DNA of 64,000 nucleotides from Hungateiclostridiaceae bacterium UBA1305 (GTDB lineage: Bacteria > Bacillota > Clostridia > Acetivibrionales > DTU013): assembly GCA_002307275.1 (NCBI GenBank), contig DBTX01000068.1:3723-67722 (forward strand), written 5' to 3'. Below, one piece after another: positions 28,089 through 37,914 of the stretch. Position numbers and translations under genes: made by a program. The notes beneath the pieces are model-generated. The model saw nothing but the letters and a program-made list of their open reading frames with translations, did not search any database and had not been told where the DNA came from. Position 1 is the stretch's first letter; every line of letters starts with the position of its first letter.

Positions 28089-28493
28089 TTACACTCTTCT
28101 TCTCTTGGGTGGCCTACATCCGTTATGGGGAATAGGCGTTACGTCCTTGATAAGGCTCACATCGAGTCCAGCAGCCTGCAAAGCTCTAATAGCAGCTTCT
28201 CTTCCAGCGCCTGGTCCTTTTACATAAACTTCAACGGTCTTGAGACCATGTTCCATTGCAGCTTTTGATGCAGTTTCTGCAGCTGTCTGTGCAGCAAACG
28301 GTGTGCTCTTTTTTGATCCCCTGAAGCCCAAACCGCCTGCGCTGGCCCATGAAAGCGCATTTCCTGCTGTATCGGTGATTGTTACTATTGTATTATTAAA
28401 TGATGAACGGATATGTGCAGCACCACGTTCAATATTTTTACGTTCCCTTTTTTTCCTGGTGACTCTCTTAACACCAGCAGTTTTTGTTGCCAT
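28089..28493 (-). CDS. rpsK: 30S ribosomal protein S11
   Basis: 134 residues; [35 protein letters not shown] and the C-terminal [14 protein letters not shown] are family signatures. Between rpsM and rpsD. Confidence 0.98.
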   Translation of the reverse strand: MATKTAGVKRVTRKKRERKNIERGAAHIRSSFNNTIVTITDTAGNALSWASAGGLGFRGSKKSTPFAAQTAAETASKAAMEHGLKTVEVYVKGPGAGREAAIRALQAAGLDVSLIKDVTPIPHNGCRPPKRRRV

Positions 28494-28511
28494 TCGGTCG
28501 TCAACCTCCTT

Positions 28512-28889
28512 TTATACCGTTTTCTTTCTTTGAACTCCTACAGTCTTCTTAGGGCCTTTTCTTGTCCTTGCATTGGTCTTGGTCCTCTGACCCCTCAGCG
28601 GCAAGCCTTGCCTGTGCCTTCTGCCTCTGTAGCAGCCGATTTCGATCAATCTCTTGATATTAAGGGAAACTTCCCTTCTGAGGTCGCCTTCTACCTTGTA
28701 TTCTTTGTCAATAGTTTCTCTGAGTCTGCTTATCTCATCATCCGTCAAATCCCTAACTCTTGTGTCTGGGTTTACAGCCGTCTTTTTTAATATCTCATTG
28801 GCTTTACTTCTTCCCAAACCAAAGATGTAAGTCAATCCAATTTCCACCCTTTTTTCTCTGGGCAGATCAACTCCGGCAATACGTGCCAT
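28512..28889 (-). CDS. rpsM: 30S ribosomal protein S13
   Basis: 125 residues starting [18 protein letters not shown], with the helix-two-turn-helix [14 protein letters not shown] and C-terminal [18 protein letters not shown]. The open frame runs 49 codons further upstream, but the ATG at 28889 behind GGAGGTG gives the family start. First gene of the alpha operon, with a long leader. Confidence 0.98.
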   Translation of the reverse strand: MARIAGVDLPREKRVEIGLTYIFGLGRSKANEILKKTAVNPDTRVRDLTDDEISRLRETIDKEYKVEGDLRREVSLNIKRLIEIGCYRGRRHRQGLPLRGQRTKTNARTRKGPKKTVGVQRKKTV

Positions 28890-29234
28890 CTTGTCAAACA
28901 CCTCCAAATTAATTCCTAAACCGCTTTTGCAACCTGAGCTGAATTTACATTGTAAAATCAGCTGTAATGGTAAATTTGCTTCATATTGTTTCCGAGGCAA
29001 TACACTCAAATCCGGCAAATACCTTTTAAAGTACATGCCCTAAGTATACGGGCCTTTTATTTATCAATCAACACCTGGATCATGTTTGGAAACCCGAACA
29101 TGCAGCCGCTCCAAGGTGGTCAATTCAATGTCAGAAAGGGAAATTGACAGTGCGCAGCGCGTACTCTATACAAGAATGCCACTTAACGCATATTCATTTA
29201 CATGAATATCACTGAGACTGCAAATCAAGCCAAA

Positions 29235-29263
29235 ATTATATCACAACATATTAAGTAATACAA
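29235..29263 (-). promoter_or_regulatory. Internal promoter for rpsM-rpsK-rpsD-rpoA-rplQ
   Basis: TTGTAT and TATAAT exactly 17 bases apart on the minus strand, 35 bases after the rpmJ stop and about 340 upstream of rpsM. The 410-base gap between rpmJ and rpsM shows no gene; it includes a CATGTT/AACATG hairpin and is probably a long leader. Confidence 0.65.
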
Positions 29264-29299
29264 GGCCTAATCCTTCCAACCATCAATTATCCATCTTTC

Positions 29300-29413
29300 C
29301 TATCCCTGTTTCTGTTTGTGCTTTGGGTTTTCACAAATTACCATTACTCTGCCTTTTCTTCTTATAATCTTGCATTTCTCACACATAACTTTTACAGACG
29401 GTTTTACTTTCAT
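29300..29413 (-). CDS. rpmJ: 50S ribosomal protein L36
   Basis: 37 residues, [21 protein letters not shown] and ending [10 protein letters not shown]. The C-x2-C ... C ... H zinc ligands are all present, so this is the zinc-binding (C+) form. It lies 19 bases after infA, the canonical order. Confidence 0.97.
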   Translation of the reverse strand: MKVKPSVKVMCEKCKIIRRKGRVMVICENPKHKQKQG

Positions 29414-29432
29414 TTTAAACCCTCCTATAGAT

Positions 29433-29651
29433 TTATTTCGCTCTCCACGTTATTCTTCCACGGGTTAGATCATATGGCGACAACTCAAGTGTCACCTTGT
29501 CACCCGGTAAAATTCTTATGAAATTCATTCTGAGCTTGCCTGAAATGTGAGCAAGCACCTTGTGACCATTCTCAAGTTCTACCTGAAACATCGCATTAGG
29601 CAATGCTTCAACAATTTTTCCCTCAACTTCAATTACATCATCCTTCGACAA
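29433..29651 (-). CDS. infA: Translation initiation factor IF-1
   Basis: 72-residue OB-fold protein that binds the 30S A site. [25 protein letters not shown] and the ending [12 protein letters not shown] are diagnostic. Between the KOW protein gene and rpmJ. Confidence 0.98.
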   Translation of the reverse strand: MSKDDVIEVEGKIVEALPNAMFQVELENGHKVLAHISGKLRMNFIRILPGDKVTLELSPYDLTRGRITWRAK

Positions 29652-29687
29652 AACTCAAAACCTCCTTTTAAAGCAACTGCCATATCA

Positions 29688-29963
29688 TTATTTATTTTGA
29701 TGTATATCCAGGCCCGCAAGAGCTTTACGCATTTCAGCATTCGATACCCTTATGCCGCTCTTCAGTTTTTCCTCAACACTTTGCACCTTTTCATCCGTTG
29801 CTTTGAGATGCTTGATTTTCTTCTTTTTAGGTTTCTCGACCCTGCGAAGATCGCCATCCGAAATTTCCACAAAGAGATCATCGATCACTCTGATTACAAC
29901 AAATTTTCTTCCAGTGTCCCTACCTGCCTGGGAAATAACTACTTGACCTAAAGCTATACTCAA
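29688..29963 (-). CDS. KOW-domain RNA-binding protein (L14e-like)
   Basis: 91 residues. The N-terminal half is a KOW/SH3-like barrel (GQVVISQAGRDTGRKFVVI) resembling eukaryal/archaeal L14e; a Lys-rich stretch KKKKIKHLK follows. It is a recurring Clostridia gene between map and infA, presumed to bind rRNA. Its start overlaps the map stop by four bases. Confidence 0.85.
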   Translation of the reverse strand: MSIALGQVVISQAGRDTGRKFVVIRVIDDLFVEISDGDLRRVEKPKKKKIKHLKATDEKVQSVEEKLKSGIRVSNAEMRKALAGLDIHQNK

Positions 29964-30742
29964 AAACCCTCACCTCTGAGTTTTGTCAATATGAACGGTT
30001 CGTCATCTGTTATGCAAATCGTGTTTTCATAGTGCGCAGAAAATCTGCCGTCTATTGTAACCATTGTCCATTTGTTATCGAGCGGTTTTACTTCATAACT
30101 GCCCAGATTGACCATGGGTTCTATGGCTATTGTCATCCCTGCTTCAAGTCTTGGGCCTCTTTCACGCGTTACATAATTGGGTATTTGGGGAGGTTCCCAA
30201 AGTTCTCTTCCTATGCCGTGTCCTACATAATCGCGCACAACGGAATAACCGACTTGTTCGGCACATTGCTGAACAGCTCTGGAAATATCCACAATCCGGT
30301 TCCCCTTCACAGCGTTTTTCATACCCTCACGGAAGCTTTGTTCTGTTACCTTAATGAGTTTCAACGCCTCCTCAGAGACTTTCCCGACAGGGAACGTCCT
30401 TGCAGCATCACCGTGAAATCCGCCATAACAGGCTCCTATGTCAACACTTATAATATCTCCATCTTTTAACTCTCTTAAACCCGGAATACCATGTATAACT
30501 TCATTGTTTACTGATGCGCAGATTGCAGCAGGAAAATCAATCCCGCCTCGTATTGCACATTTTACACCTTTGAAGGTAGGGGTGGCATTCTGGCTTAATA
30601 TATACCGTTCCGCTATATTGTCAAGCTCCTTCGTAGTGATGCCGGGTCTTACCGCTTCTTCGATCCGCTTGAGCGTACCTGCTACGATCTCACCTGCATT
30701 GCCCATTAATTCAATTTCCGCTTTTGACTTTATCGATATCAT
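29960..30742 (-). CDS. map: Methionine aminopeptidase, type I
   Basis: Removes the initiator methionine co-translationally. 260 residues; metal ligands in VSVDIGACYGGFHGDAARTF, VGHGIGRELWEPP, IAIEPMV and ENTICITDDEP are visible. It overlaps adk by four bases and the KOW gene by four. Confidence 0.97.
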   Translation of the reverse strand: MISIKSKAEIELMGNAGEIVAGTLKRIEEAVRPGITTKELDNIAERYILSQNATPTFKGVKCAIRGGIDFPAAICASVNNEVIHGIPGLRELKDGDIISVDIGACYGGFHGDAARTFPVGKVSEEALKLIKVTEQSFREGMKNAVKGNRIVDISRAVQQCAEQVGYSVVRDYVGHGIGRELWEPPQIPNYVTRERGPRLEAGMTIAIEPMVNLGSYEVKPLDNKWTMVTIDGRFSAHYENTICITDDEPFILTKLRGEGF

Positions 30743-31389
30743 TTCTCCAAACCCAATACCTTATATACTTCCGTCTTGGTGTCCTCAATCCTGATCTTTC
30801 CCTCTGCTACCACCAATTTGCCTTTTGCCTTGTAATAGCCGATCAATGGTTCTGTCTGGTTATGATAGGTTTTCAGCCGGTTGATCACCGTTTCTTCACG
30901 GTCATCTTCCCTCTGTACCAGCTTTGTTCCACAGACCAGGCAAATACCTTTTTGGGTTTCTTCCATGTAATCAACATGATAACTTGCATTACATTCAGGA
31001 CAAACTCTTCTTCCTGAAAGCCTTTTGGTGATCACTTCATCATTGACGGCAAGATCCAGCACGCAATCCAATGCTGTATCCATTTCAGCCAATATGTTAT
31101 CCAGACATTCCGCCTGAGCTATTGTACGGGGAAACCCATCGAGTATGAACCCTTTTTTGCAGTCATCCTGCTGCAGTCTGTCTTTTACGATCCCTATCGT
31201 AACTTCATCTGGGACAAGAGCGCCCTTGTCGATGTACTCCTTTGCAAGCTTGCCCAAAGTTGTTCCACCTTTTATATTGCTTCTGAATATATCACCGGTG
31301 GAAATGTGGGGAACCTGAAGCTTCTCTGCCAGATTCACCGCCTGTGTCCCTTTACCCGCACCTGGTGCACCCAATATAACAAGTTTCAT
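30739..31389 (-). CDS. adk: Adenylate kinase, zinc-binding LID type
   Basis: Interconverts AMP, ADP and ATP. 216 residues from the ATG at 31389 (MKLVILGAPGAGKGTQ, P-loop). The LID has four cysteines (CPEC...CLVC), the structural zinc site of many Gram-positive enzymes. DGFPRT is the AMP/LID hinge motif. A longer frame with 16 extra residues is rejected because the family start is the ATG before the P-loop. It follows secY by 159 bases. Confidence 0.97.
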   Translation of the reverse strand: MKLVILGAPGAGKGTQAVNLAEKLQVPHISTGDIFRSNIKGGTTLGKLAKEYIDKGALVPDEVTIGIVKDRLQQDDCKKGFILDGFPRTIAQAECLDNILAEMDTALDCVLDLAVNDEVITKRLSGRRVCPECNASYHVDYMEETQKGICLVCGTKLVQREDDREETVINRLKTYHNQTEPLIGYYKAKGKLVVAEGKIRIEDTKTEVYKVLGLEK

Positions 31390-31548
31390 TTCACTCTCCC
31401 ATAGGCATTTGTTGTCGGCAAAAGCCTTCCCGCGCAAATTTCGCTACGATTTCGCTTTACACGCAAATTTTGATGCAATATCGCGTGCATTAAAGCCGGT
31501 TCGGCAGCTATACCGAGTTGATATAACTGCTCGAGCCGATTATATAAT

Positions 31549-32847
31549 TTATTCCAGGAATCCTTTGTAATGTCTCATCAGCATCTGTGATTCAATCTGC
31601 TTCACAGTATCGAGAGCAACGCCGACAAGAATCAGTACGGCCGTACCGCCAAACCACAGTCCTGATATCCCGGTTATATTACCGACTATAATCGGGAATA
31701 TTGTAATTACTGCAAGGAACAAGCCGCCAAACCATGTGATTCTGTTAAGTACCTTGGAAATATAGTCGGAGGTGGCTTTACCCGGTCTGTAGCCCGGTAT
31801 GAAACCGCCGTTCTTCTTCATGTTGTTCGCAATCTCAATCGGGTTGAACTGAATCACCGAATAGAAGAACGTGAAGAACATGATCATTAACGCATAAACT
31901 ATAGCATAAAGCCAATTCTTTTCCGGATTTTTAAACAGGTTTACAAACCAATTGTCCGAATTTGCAAAAAACATTGTAACAATCGTAGACGGAAACATCA
32001 TGATGGACATGGCAAATATGATTGGAATAACACCAGCCAGGTTAACCTTGATTGGCAGATGTGTACTCTGTCCGCCATACATCTTTCTTCCAACGACACG
32101 CTTTGCATATTGGATCGGTATCCTTCTCTCCGCCTGTTGTACCCATATGACGCCTGCAATGATGGCTACAAATACAGCAAGTATGAGTATGATAACGATG
32201 ATCCCGAACACGCCTGTGCCGAAGTTGCCGAGTTTGTAGTTGTCAATGATCGATAGTGCACCCTGCGGTCCTCTTGAAACAATACCGGCAAATATGATCA
32301 GCGATATACCGTTTCCGATACCGAATTCGTTGATTTGTTCACCAAGCCACATAAGGAACGCAGTACCTGCAGTAAAGGTAAGAACGATTGTCAGGAAGCT
32401 CCAAACAGAACCACCGTCGCTTACGCCTCCCTGAGCCTGCAATGTGATATAAAGCGCAACAGCCTGCACGAATCCAAGTACGACTGTGCCGTACCTCACA
32501 TACTGCTGTATGATCTTTCTCCCTTCGTCGCCTTCCTTCTGCAATCTTTCCAGTGAAGGGATGGCAACGGTCAACAGCTGCATGATAATTGACGAGTTGA
32601 TGTATGGTGTAATACTCATTGCAAAGATTGTTGCAAGTTTGAAAGCGCCGCCTGATACGATATCAAGGAATCCGCCAAGTGAACCGGCCGAGTTAAGCAG
32701 ATCGGAAAACTTCTGTGCGTCAATTCCAGGATTAGGTATATGTGAGCCTATCCTGTATACAATAAGCATTGCTACGGTGAATAGGATCTTTTTGCGCAAA
32801 TCAGGGATTTTCCACGCATTACGCAGAGTCTCCAGCATTCCGCCCAT
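31549..32847 (-). CDS. secY: Preprotein translocase subunit SecY
   Basis: Channel subunit of the Sec translocon. 432 residues with ten hydrophobic segments; IPNPGID, the plug region, FVQAVALY, and cytoplasmic loop 5 with PGKATSDYI are family marks. The ATG at 32847 is preceded by AGAGGTGG. It follows rplO by one base in the spc operon. Confidence 0.98.
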   Translation of the reverse strand: MGGMLETLRNAWKIPDLRKKILFTVAMLIVYRIGSHIPNPGIDAQKFSDLLNSAGSLGGFLDIVSGGAFKLATIFAMSITPYINSSIIMQLLTVAIPSLERLQKEGDEGRKIIQQYVRYGTVVLGFVQAVALYITLQAQGGVSDGGSVWSFLTIVLTFTAGTAFLMWLGEQINEFGIGNGISLIIFAGIVSRGPQGALSIIDNYKLGNFGTGVFGIIVIILILAVFVAIIAGVIWVQQAERRIPIQYAKRVVGRKMYGGQSTHLPIKVNLAGVIPIIFAMSIMMFPSTIVTMFFANSDNWFVNLFKNPEKNWLYAIVYALMIMFFTFFYSVIQFNPIEIANNMKKNGGFIPGYRPGKATSDYISKVLNRITWFGGLFLAVITIFPIIVGNITGISGLWFGGTAVLILVGVALDTVKQIESQMLMRHYKGFLE

Positions 32848-32848
32848 A

Positions 32849-33292
32849 CTATACCACCTCTACCTTTCCTCCTGCAGCTTCAATTTTCTCAGAAGCTGTC
32901 TTTGTGAATCTTGCTGCCTGAACAGTAAGCTTCTTTGTAAGTACGCCGTTTCCAAGAACAGAAACGCCGTCATACAATTTCTTTGCCATTCCCTTTTCCT
33001 TAAGGAGTTCGCCGTTAACAACGGTACCATCCTCAAACACATTCAAGGATGACACGTTTATTTCTTCATAAACATTTGCAAAGTCTTTATTGTTGAAGCC
33101 TCTCTTGGGTACTCTTCTATAGAGAGGCATCTGTCCGCCTTCGAAACCTGGTCTTACTCCGCCGCCGGCACGAGCATTCTGACCCTTGTGGCCGTGACCG
33201 CCGGTCTTTCCGTTACCGGAACCAACGCCTCTGCCTTTTCTGGTCGATGCTTTTTTCGCACCCGCTACAGGATGCAATTCATGTAGTTTCAA
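32849..33292 (-). CDS. rplO: 50S ribosomal protein L15
   Basis: 147 residues; [32 protein letters not shown] and the [17 protein letters not shown] block identify it by their first and later parts. It lies between rpmD and secY. Confidence 0.97.
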   Translation of the reverse strand: MKLHELHPVAGAKKASTRKGRGVGSGNGKTGGHGHKGQNARAGGGVRPGFEGGQMPLYRRVPKRGFNNKDFANVYEEINVSSLNVFEDGTVVNGELLKEKGMAKKLYDGVSVLGNGVLTKKLTVQAARFTKTASEKIEAAGGKVEVV

Positions 33293-33306
33293 CTTCTACA
33301 CCTCCC

Positions 33307-33486
33307 TTATATCTCTTCTACGGATACCAAGTGCGATACCGTTTTTATCATTCCTCTGATCTGAGGATTATCCAGTTGTTCAACTGAACTTCTGATCTTA
33401 TGCAAACCAAGAGCCTTTACTGTTGCCTTCTGGTTTGCCTTTGATCTGTTAATGCTTTTCACAAGTATAATTTTAAGTTTAGCCAC
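33307..33486 (-). CDS. rpmD: 50S ribosomal protein L30
   Basis: 59 residues beginning at GTG (33486) after AGGAGG: VAKLKIILVKSINRSK, then LGLHKIRSSVEQLDNPQIRGM. Too short for many gene callers but plainly L30, between rpsE and rplO. Confidence 0.96.
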   Translation of the reverse strand: MAKLKIILVKSINRSKANQKATVKALGLHKIRSSVEQLDNPQIRGMIKTVSHLVSVEEI

Positions 33487-33498
33487 TATAGTATCCTC

Positions 33499-33999
33499 CT
33501 AACCCAGTATTTCTTCAACGGTTTTACCGCGAAGTCTGGCTACCTCATCAACTGTTTTAAGCTGAGAAAGTGCCTGAATAGTTGCGTTAACCATGTTGAT
33601 AGGGTTGTTGGACCCGAGTGACTTCGTCCTGATATCGTGGATACCAGCCAATTCGAGAACCGCCCTTACAGGGCCGCCTGCGATAACACCAGTACCAGGT
33701 CCTGCTGGTTTCAGAAGTACTCTTCCTGCGCCATACACACCGATTGCTTCATGCGGGATCGTAGTCTCAACAAGCGGAATCTTTATCAGATTCTTCTTTG
33801 CATCGTCTATTCCCTTTCTGATAGCATCAGGAATTTCAGTAGCCTTGCCCATTCCGCTTCCGATATAGCCGTTTTCATCACCGACTACAACGAGAGCACT
33901 AAAACGGAAGTTTCTACCGCCCTTTACAACTTTGGTGACACGTCCTATTTTAACGACCTTTTCTTTAAGATCCAATGCTCCAGCATCAATACGCTGCAA
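33499..33999 (-). CDS. rpsE: 30S ribosomal protein S5
   Basis: 166 residues; [24 protein letters not shown]-like [14 protein letters not shown] and [13 protein letters not shown] [13 protein letters not shown] mark the family. Between rplR and rpmD. Confidence 0.97.
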   Translation of the reverse strand: MQRIDAGALDLKEKVVKIGRVTKVVKGGRNFRFSALVVVGDENGYIGSGMGKATEIPDAIRKGIDDAKKNLIKIPLVETTIPHEAIGVYGAGRVLLKPAGPGTGVIAGGPVRAVLELAGIHDIRTKSLGSNNPINMVNATIQALSQLKTVDEVARLRGKTVEEILG

Positions 34000-34031
34000 T
34001 TTTCATCCCTCCTCATTCAATTACTTGTTCC

Positions 34032-34400
34032 CTAAAAATCAAGTCCTGCTTCTCTTGCACCTTCAGCGAGCTCCTTGATTCTACCATGATACAGATAGCC
34101 GCCTCTGTCGAAAACAACCTGCTTAACGCCCTTTTCAACAGCCTTCTGAGCGATCAGTTTGCCGACTTCCTTGGCTGCTTCCTTGTTTCCGCCAGTGGCG
34201 AGTTTGCCCTTTAATGCTTCATCAAGTGTGGATGTCGCGACAAGAGTAGTTCCTGTCGTATCATCTATAATCTGCACGTATATATTGTTTAAGCTTCTGA
34301 AAACATTGAGCCTTGGACGCTCAGGTGTGCCCTCGATTTTCTTGCGCACCCTGTCATGTTTCCTCAGCCTGATTTCGTTTTTGTTAGGCTTGTTAATCAT
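34032..34400 (-). CDS. rplR: 50S ribosomal protein L18
   Basis: 122 residues; basic N terminus [34 protein letters not shown], and C-terminal [28 protein letters not shown] parts. It binds 5S rRNA together with L5. Confidence 0.97.
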   Translation of the reverse strand: MINKPNKNEIRLRKHDRVRKKIEGTPERPRLNVFRSLNNIYVQIIDDTTGTTLVATSTLDEALKGKLATGGNKEAAKEVGKLIAQKAVEKGVKQVVFDRGGYLYHGRIKELAEGAREAGLDF

Positions 34401-34415
34401 TTTGTCAACTCCCTC

Positions 34416-34964
34416 CTACTTCTTGCCTTTGGCGCCGGTCTTACCTTCTTTGCGCCTGATTACCTCGTAATCATACTTGATGCCCTTGCCCTTATAGACT
34501 TCAGGCGGTCTCTTAATCCTGATCTTCGCGGCAAATTCACCAACCTCCTGCTTGTCACAACCCTTGACGATAAGCTTGTTCGGTGTGGGAACATCAACTG
34601 AAATCCCATCCGGCTCATCCATTTCTACCGGGTGTGAATAGCCAAGAGTTAAAACGAGTTTCTTTCCCTGCTTTTGAGCCCTATAGCCGACACCGTTTAT
34701 TTCAAGTGTCTTTTCAAAACCTTTAGTGACTCCATCCACCATGTTGCTCACCAGAGTCCTTGTCAATCCATGAAGGGATCTATGCATCTTGCTGTCGGAA
34801 GGCCTCTCAACGATGACCTTTGTGCCGTCTTTTTTAATTATCATATCCTTGTGCAGTTCTTTTGTCAAAGTGCCCTTGGGACCTTTTACAGTCACAATGC
34901 TATCTTTTATATCGACATTTACATCTGCGGGTATTTCAATAGGCATTTTACCTATTCTTGACAT
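34416..34964 (-). CDS. rplF: 50S ribosomal protein L6
   Basis: 182 residues; [15 protein letters not shown] start, [23 protein letters not shown] middle and [14 protein letters not shown] near the C terminus. Between rpsH and rplR. Confidence 0.98.
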   Translation of the reverse strand: MSRIGKMPIEIPADVNVDIKDSIVTVKGPKGTLTKELHKDMIIKKDGTKVIVERPSDSKMHRSLHGLTRTLVSNMVDGVTKGFEKTLEINGVGYRAQKQGKKLVLTLGYSHPVEMDEPDGISVDVPTPNKLIVKGCDKQEVGEFAAKIRIKRPPEVYKGKGIKYDYEVIRRKEGKTGAKGKK

Positions 34965-35025
34965 TTAAAGCACCTCCTGTTCTTAATATTACGAGCTCTT
35001 TCGAACCCTTTTCAGAATCTACTTG

Positions 35026-35424
35026 TTACCAGATAAACGCAAGTACTTCCCCGCCTACGCCTTCAGCTCTTGCTTTCTTATCCGTCATGATTCCCCTTGA
35101 TGTGGAAATAACTGCGACGCCAAGTCCCCCAAGAACCTTCGGCAGTTCGTCCTTGTTCGCATAAACCCTTAAACCGGGCTTGCTGATTCTCTTGATACCA
35201 GTTATTACTTTCTGTTTGTTTGCAGCGTATTTAAGTGAAATCCTTATAAGTCCCTGCTTGTCATCTTCTATTAGCTCGACGTTTTTAACAAATCCTTCGT
35301 CCAATAATATACGGGCAATATCCTTTTTAATATTCGACGACGGGATGTCAACTGTTTCGTGCTTTGCTGAGCTGGCATTTCTGACTCTTGTCAACATGTC
35401 AGCGATAGCGTCTGTAATATGCAT
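35026..35424 (-). CDS. rpsH: 30S ribosomal protein S8
   Basis: 132 residues; [40 protein letters not shown] and the [13 protein letters not shown] signature. In E. coli S8 represses the spc operon; whether it does here is not shown. Confidence 0.98.
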   Translation of the reverse strand: MHITDAIADMLTRVRNASSAKHETVDIPSSNIKKDIARILLDEGFVKNVELIEDDKQGLIRISLKYAANKQKVITGIKRISKPGLRVYANKDELPKVLGGLGVAVISTSRGIMTDKKARAEGVGGEVLAFIW

Positions 35425-35449
35425 ATGTTTAACCTCCTTCCAAAGATTG

Positions 35450-35635
35450 TTACCAGCTGGCTTTCTTCACGCCAGGTATCTGCCCTTTATACGCCAGAAG
35501 TCTGAAGCACAAACGGCATACTCCGAACTTCCTCATGTACGCATGAGGCCTACCGCAAAGCTTACATCTGCTATATGCCCTGGTACTGTATTTGGCGACT
35601 CTTTGCTGCTTAATTATCATTGATTTCTTTGCCAC
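35450..35635 (-). CDS. rpsN: 30S ribosomal protein S14, zinc-binding type Z
   Basis: 61 residues with the two CxxC zinc pairs (CKLC...CRLC), i.e. the short C+ form. The GTG at 35635 lies six bases after AGGAGG; longer starts would read through the repeat region. It precedes rpsH by 25 bases. Confidence 0.97.
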   Translation of the reverse strand: MAKKSMIIKQQRVAKYSTRAYSRCKLCGRPHAYMRKFGVCRLCFRLLAYKGQIPGVKKASW

Positions 35636-35653
35636 GTTTATCCTCCTTTCATC

Positions 35654-35875
35654 GGGGACATTCCTTGGTATGGACTTTGAAGGTGTGTCCCCATTCCTTG
35701 ACCGACATTCCTTGGTATTGGACATCAGGGACATTCCTTGGTATGGACTTTGAAGGTGTGTCCCTATTCCTTGTTAAGGTGTGTCCCCATACCTTGACCG
35801 TCATTCCTTGGTAATGGACTCATCTTCAGGGACATTCCTTTTTCAGGATCTTTGAAGGTGTGTCCCTGTACCTTG
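35654..35875. repeat. Cluster of GGGACATTCCTTGG palindromic repeats inside the spc operon
   Basis: The 255-base gap between rplE stop and rpsN start is filled by repeated words ACATTCCTTGGTAT and TTTGAAGGTGTGTCCC. Complete palindromic units lie at 35654-35692 and 35727-35765 (GGGACA at one end, TGTCCC at the other), a degraded one near 35848-35875. No reading frame is kept. Confidence 0.85.
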
Positions 35876-35890
35876 AATTCCCCTAACCTT

Positions 35891-36433
35891 TTAACCCTGA
35901 GTGAACGGCATTCCCATAAGTCTCAGAAGCTCTTTTGCTTCCTCATCTGTCTTGGCAGTAGTAACAAACACGATATCCATGCCTCTTACCTTATCTACCT
36001 TATCATACTCAATTTCCGGGAACATAATTTGTTCCTTCACACCCATTGAGAAATTTCCTCTTCCGTCAAAGGAATTTACCGATATCCCCCTGAAGTCTCT
36101 TACTCTTGGAAGTGCTACATTGAACAGTTTGTCTACGAATTCATACATTTTGCTGCTGCGAAGTGTAACCTTGCAGCCGATATTCATACCCTGTCTCAGC
36201 TTGAAGTTCGCGATGGATTTCTTAGCTTTCGTAATAACCGGCCTTTGACCCGTTATGATTGCCAGATCATTCACAGCTGCGTCCATTGCCTTCGGGTTGT
36301 CTTTTACTTCACCTACACCCATATTCAATACTACTTTTTCAAGTTTGGGTATCTGCATTGTGCTGCTATATTTAAACTTTGCCTGCATTGCAGGAATTAC
36401 TTCCCCAATATATTTATCCTTAAGCCTGGCCAT
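35891..36433 (-). CDS. rplE: 50S ribosomal protein L5
   Basis: 180 residues; [16 protein letters not shown] start, [36 protein letters not shown] and the [16 protein letters not shown] segment. Binds 5S rRNA. 31 bases after rplX. Confidence 0.98.
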   Translation of the reverse strand: MARLKDKYIGEVIPAMQAKFKYSSTMQIPKLEKVVLNMGVGEVKDNPKAMDAAVNDLAIITGQRPVITKAKKSIANFKLRQGMNIGCKVTLRSSKMYEFVDKLFNVALPRVRDFRGISVNSFDGRGNFSMGVKEQIMFPEIEYDKVDKVRGMDIVFVTTAKTDEEAKELLRLMGMPFTQG

Positions 36434-36464
36434 TAGACCTTAACCTCCTTTCAAGAAGAATATC

Positions 36465-36812
36465 CTAGTCTTCTTTTGATTCTTTTTGTGTGTCAATGAT
36501 CTCTCCGCATCTTTTACATACACGATCCTTCTGACCGTCTTCATGCACAAGCTTGGAGATCTTGGTCGGAGCCTTGCACCTCTCGCATATCAACATAACC
36601 TTTGAGCTGTTGATCGGGGATTCCTGATGGATGATTCCGCCAGCCTGGTACCTGCTTCTGGGTTTCTTATGCTTTGTCGACATGTTTACGCCCTCTATGA
36701 GAACCATCATATCGGCCGGGTTGACTGAAAGCACCTTGCCTTTTTTACCCTTATCCTTGCCTGAGAGTACGTAAACATTATCTCCCTTTTTAACATGTAT
36801 ATTATTTGCCAA
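36465..36812 (-). CDS. rplX: 50S ribosomal protein L24
   Basis: 115 residues with the KOW motif HVKKGDNVYVLSGKDKGKKGKVL at the N terminus and a four-cysteine C-terminal tail (CERC...CKRC). I take the TTG at 36812, nine bases after AGGAGG, giving (M)ANNIHVKKGD. The longer open frame would run back into the tandem repeat region and is not used. Confidence 0.93.
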   Translation of the reverse strand: MANNIHVKKGDNVYVLSGKDKGKKGKVLSVNPADMMVLIEGVNMSTKHKKPRSRYQAGGIIHQESPINSSKVMLICERCKAPTKISKLVHEDGQKDRVCKRCGEIIDTQKESKED

Positions 36813-36830
36813 TTTAAGCCGCCTCCTCTC

Positions 36831-36975
36831 CTTGGATGTTTTAGAGGTAATTCGCGCCACTGTGGCGCTAAACATCCGCCTTGGATGTTTTAAATGAAAT
36901 CCGCGTCATGGACGCTAAACATCCGCCTTGGATGTTTTAAATGAAATCCGCACTATAAAGCGCTAAACATCCTAC
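36831..36975. repeat. Three tandem 47-49 bp palindromic units between rplN and rplX
   Basis: Units start at 36831, 36880 and 36927. Each begins CTTGGATGTTTTA, ends CTAAACATCC, and has an inner GCG/CGC stem, so each can fold into a hairpin closed by GGATGTTT/AAACATCC. They end two bases before the rplN stop and begin just upstream of the rplX ribosome site. Confidence 0.9.
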
Positions 36976-36976
36976 C

Positions 36977-37345
36977 TTATAGAACTTCTGGTGCGAGTGA
37001 CAGTATCTTCATATAATCCTTGTCTCTCAGCTCTCTCGCAACAGGGCCAAAAATACGTGTTCCTTTGGGGTTTTTATCTTCTTTTATGATAACTGCAGCG
37101 TTCTCATCAAACTTGATATACGAACCATCAGGCCTTCTTACGCCCTTCCTGGTACGCACTATGACACATTTGACTACTTCACCTTTTTTTACAACTCCGC
37201 CGGGTGTTGCACTTTTAACCGAAGCAACTATTACGTCACCTATATTGGCATATTTCCTCCAAGAGCCGCCAAGCACCTTGATGCACATCATTTCTTTGGC
37301 TCCTGTGTTATCTGCTGATTTTACCATCGACTGAACCTGTATCAT
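36977..37345 (-). CDS. rplN: 50S ribosomal protein L14
   Basis: 122 residues; [27 protein letters not shown] at the N terminus (read in two parts), FDENAAVII and the [14 protein letters not shown]-terminal signature. Its stop is adjacent to the tandem repeats. Confidence 0.98.
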   Translation of the reverse strand: MIQVQSMVKSADNTGAKEMMCIKVLGGSWRKYANIGDVIVASVKSATPGGVVKKGEVVKCVIVRTRKGVRRPDGSYIKFDENAAVIIKEDKNPKGTRIFGPVARELRDKDYMKILSLAPEVL

Positions 37346-37388
37346 GCCAGTACCTCCTTCCAGTTATACTTCACTTTGAAATCGGCTG

Positions 37389-37646
37389 CTATTTAGCCTT
37401 TTCTACGATTTCAACGAGCCTCCACCTTTTTTCCTTGCTAAGCGGGCGAGTCTCCATAACTTTAACTTTATCACCGTTCTTGCATTCGTTATTTTCATCA
37501 TGAGCCTTCAGTTTGTAAGTCCTCTTGACGATTTTCTTGTACAAGGGGTGTTTTACTCTTGTCTCTATAGCAACAACAATCGTTTTGTCCATCTTGTCGC
37601 TGACTACCTTGCCGATCCTGGTTTTCCTTAATGCTCTATCTTCCAA
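37389..37646 (-). CDS. rpsQ: 30S ribosomal protein S17
   Basis: 85 residues; [38 protein letters not shown] and [20 protein letters not shown]-fold rRNA-binding protein, between rpmC and rplN. Confidence 0.98.
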   Translation of the reverse strand: MEDRALRKTRIGKVVSDKMDKTIVVAIETRVKHPLYKKIVKRTYKLKAHDENNECKNGDKVKVMETRPLSKEKRWRLVEIVEKAK

Positions 37647-37710
37647 GCAGGATGCCTCCTTTCATCTAATAAAATCTCGGGAGCATCAAGCTCCTTTCGA
37701 TTTTGGCCGG

Positions 37711-37914
37711 TTAAACTTTAACTGCCTTTATTTCTCGTTCCTTTATTATTGTTTTGACCCGAGCGATTGATTTCTTGCAATCATTTAACCTCATAGGATT
37801 TTCCAGTTGGTTCGTGACAAGCTGGAAACGTAGTTTGAACAGCTCGGATTTAAGCTCGCTCAATTCCTTCTGAAGCTCTTCCTGCGTCTTATCTCTCATT
37901 TCACTGGCTTTCAT
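37711..37914 (-). CDS. rpmC: 50S ribosomal protein L29
   Basis: 67 residues from the ATG at 37914 ([14 protein letters not shown]), seven bases after [25 protein letters not shown] is diagnostic. The start overlaps the rplP stop by 14 bases, so the two are coupled. It sits at the tunnel exit, where trigger factor docks nearby on L23. Confidence 0.96.
   Translation of the reverse strand: MKASEMRDKTQEELQKELSELKSELFKLRFQLVTNQLENPMRLNDCKKSIARVKTIIKEREIKAVKV

Noticed and set aside
36831..36975. CRISPR-like tandem repeats
   Set aside because: Only three units, with palindromic interiors and no separate spacers; no cas genes nearby.
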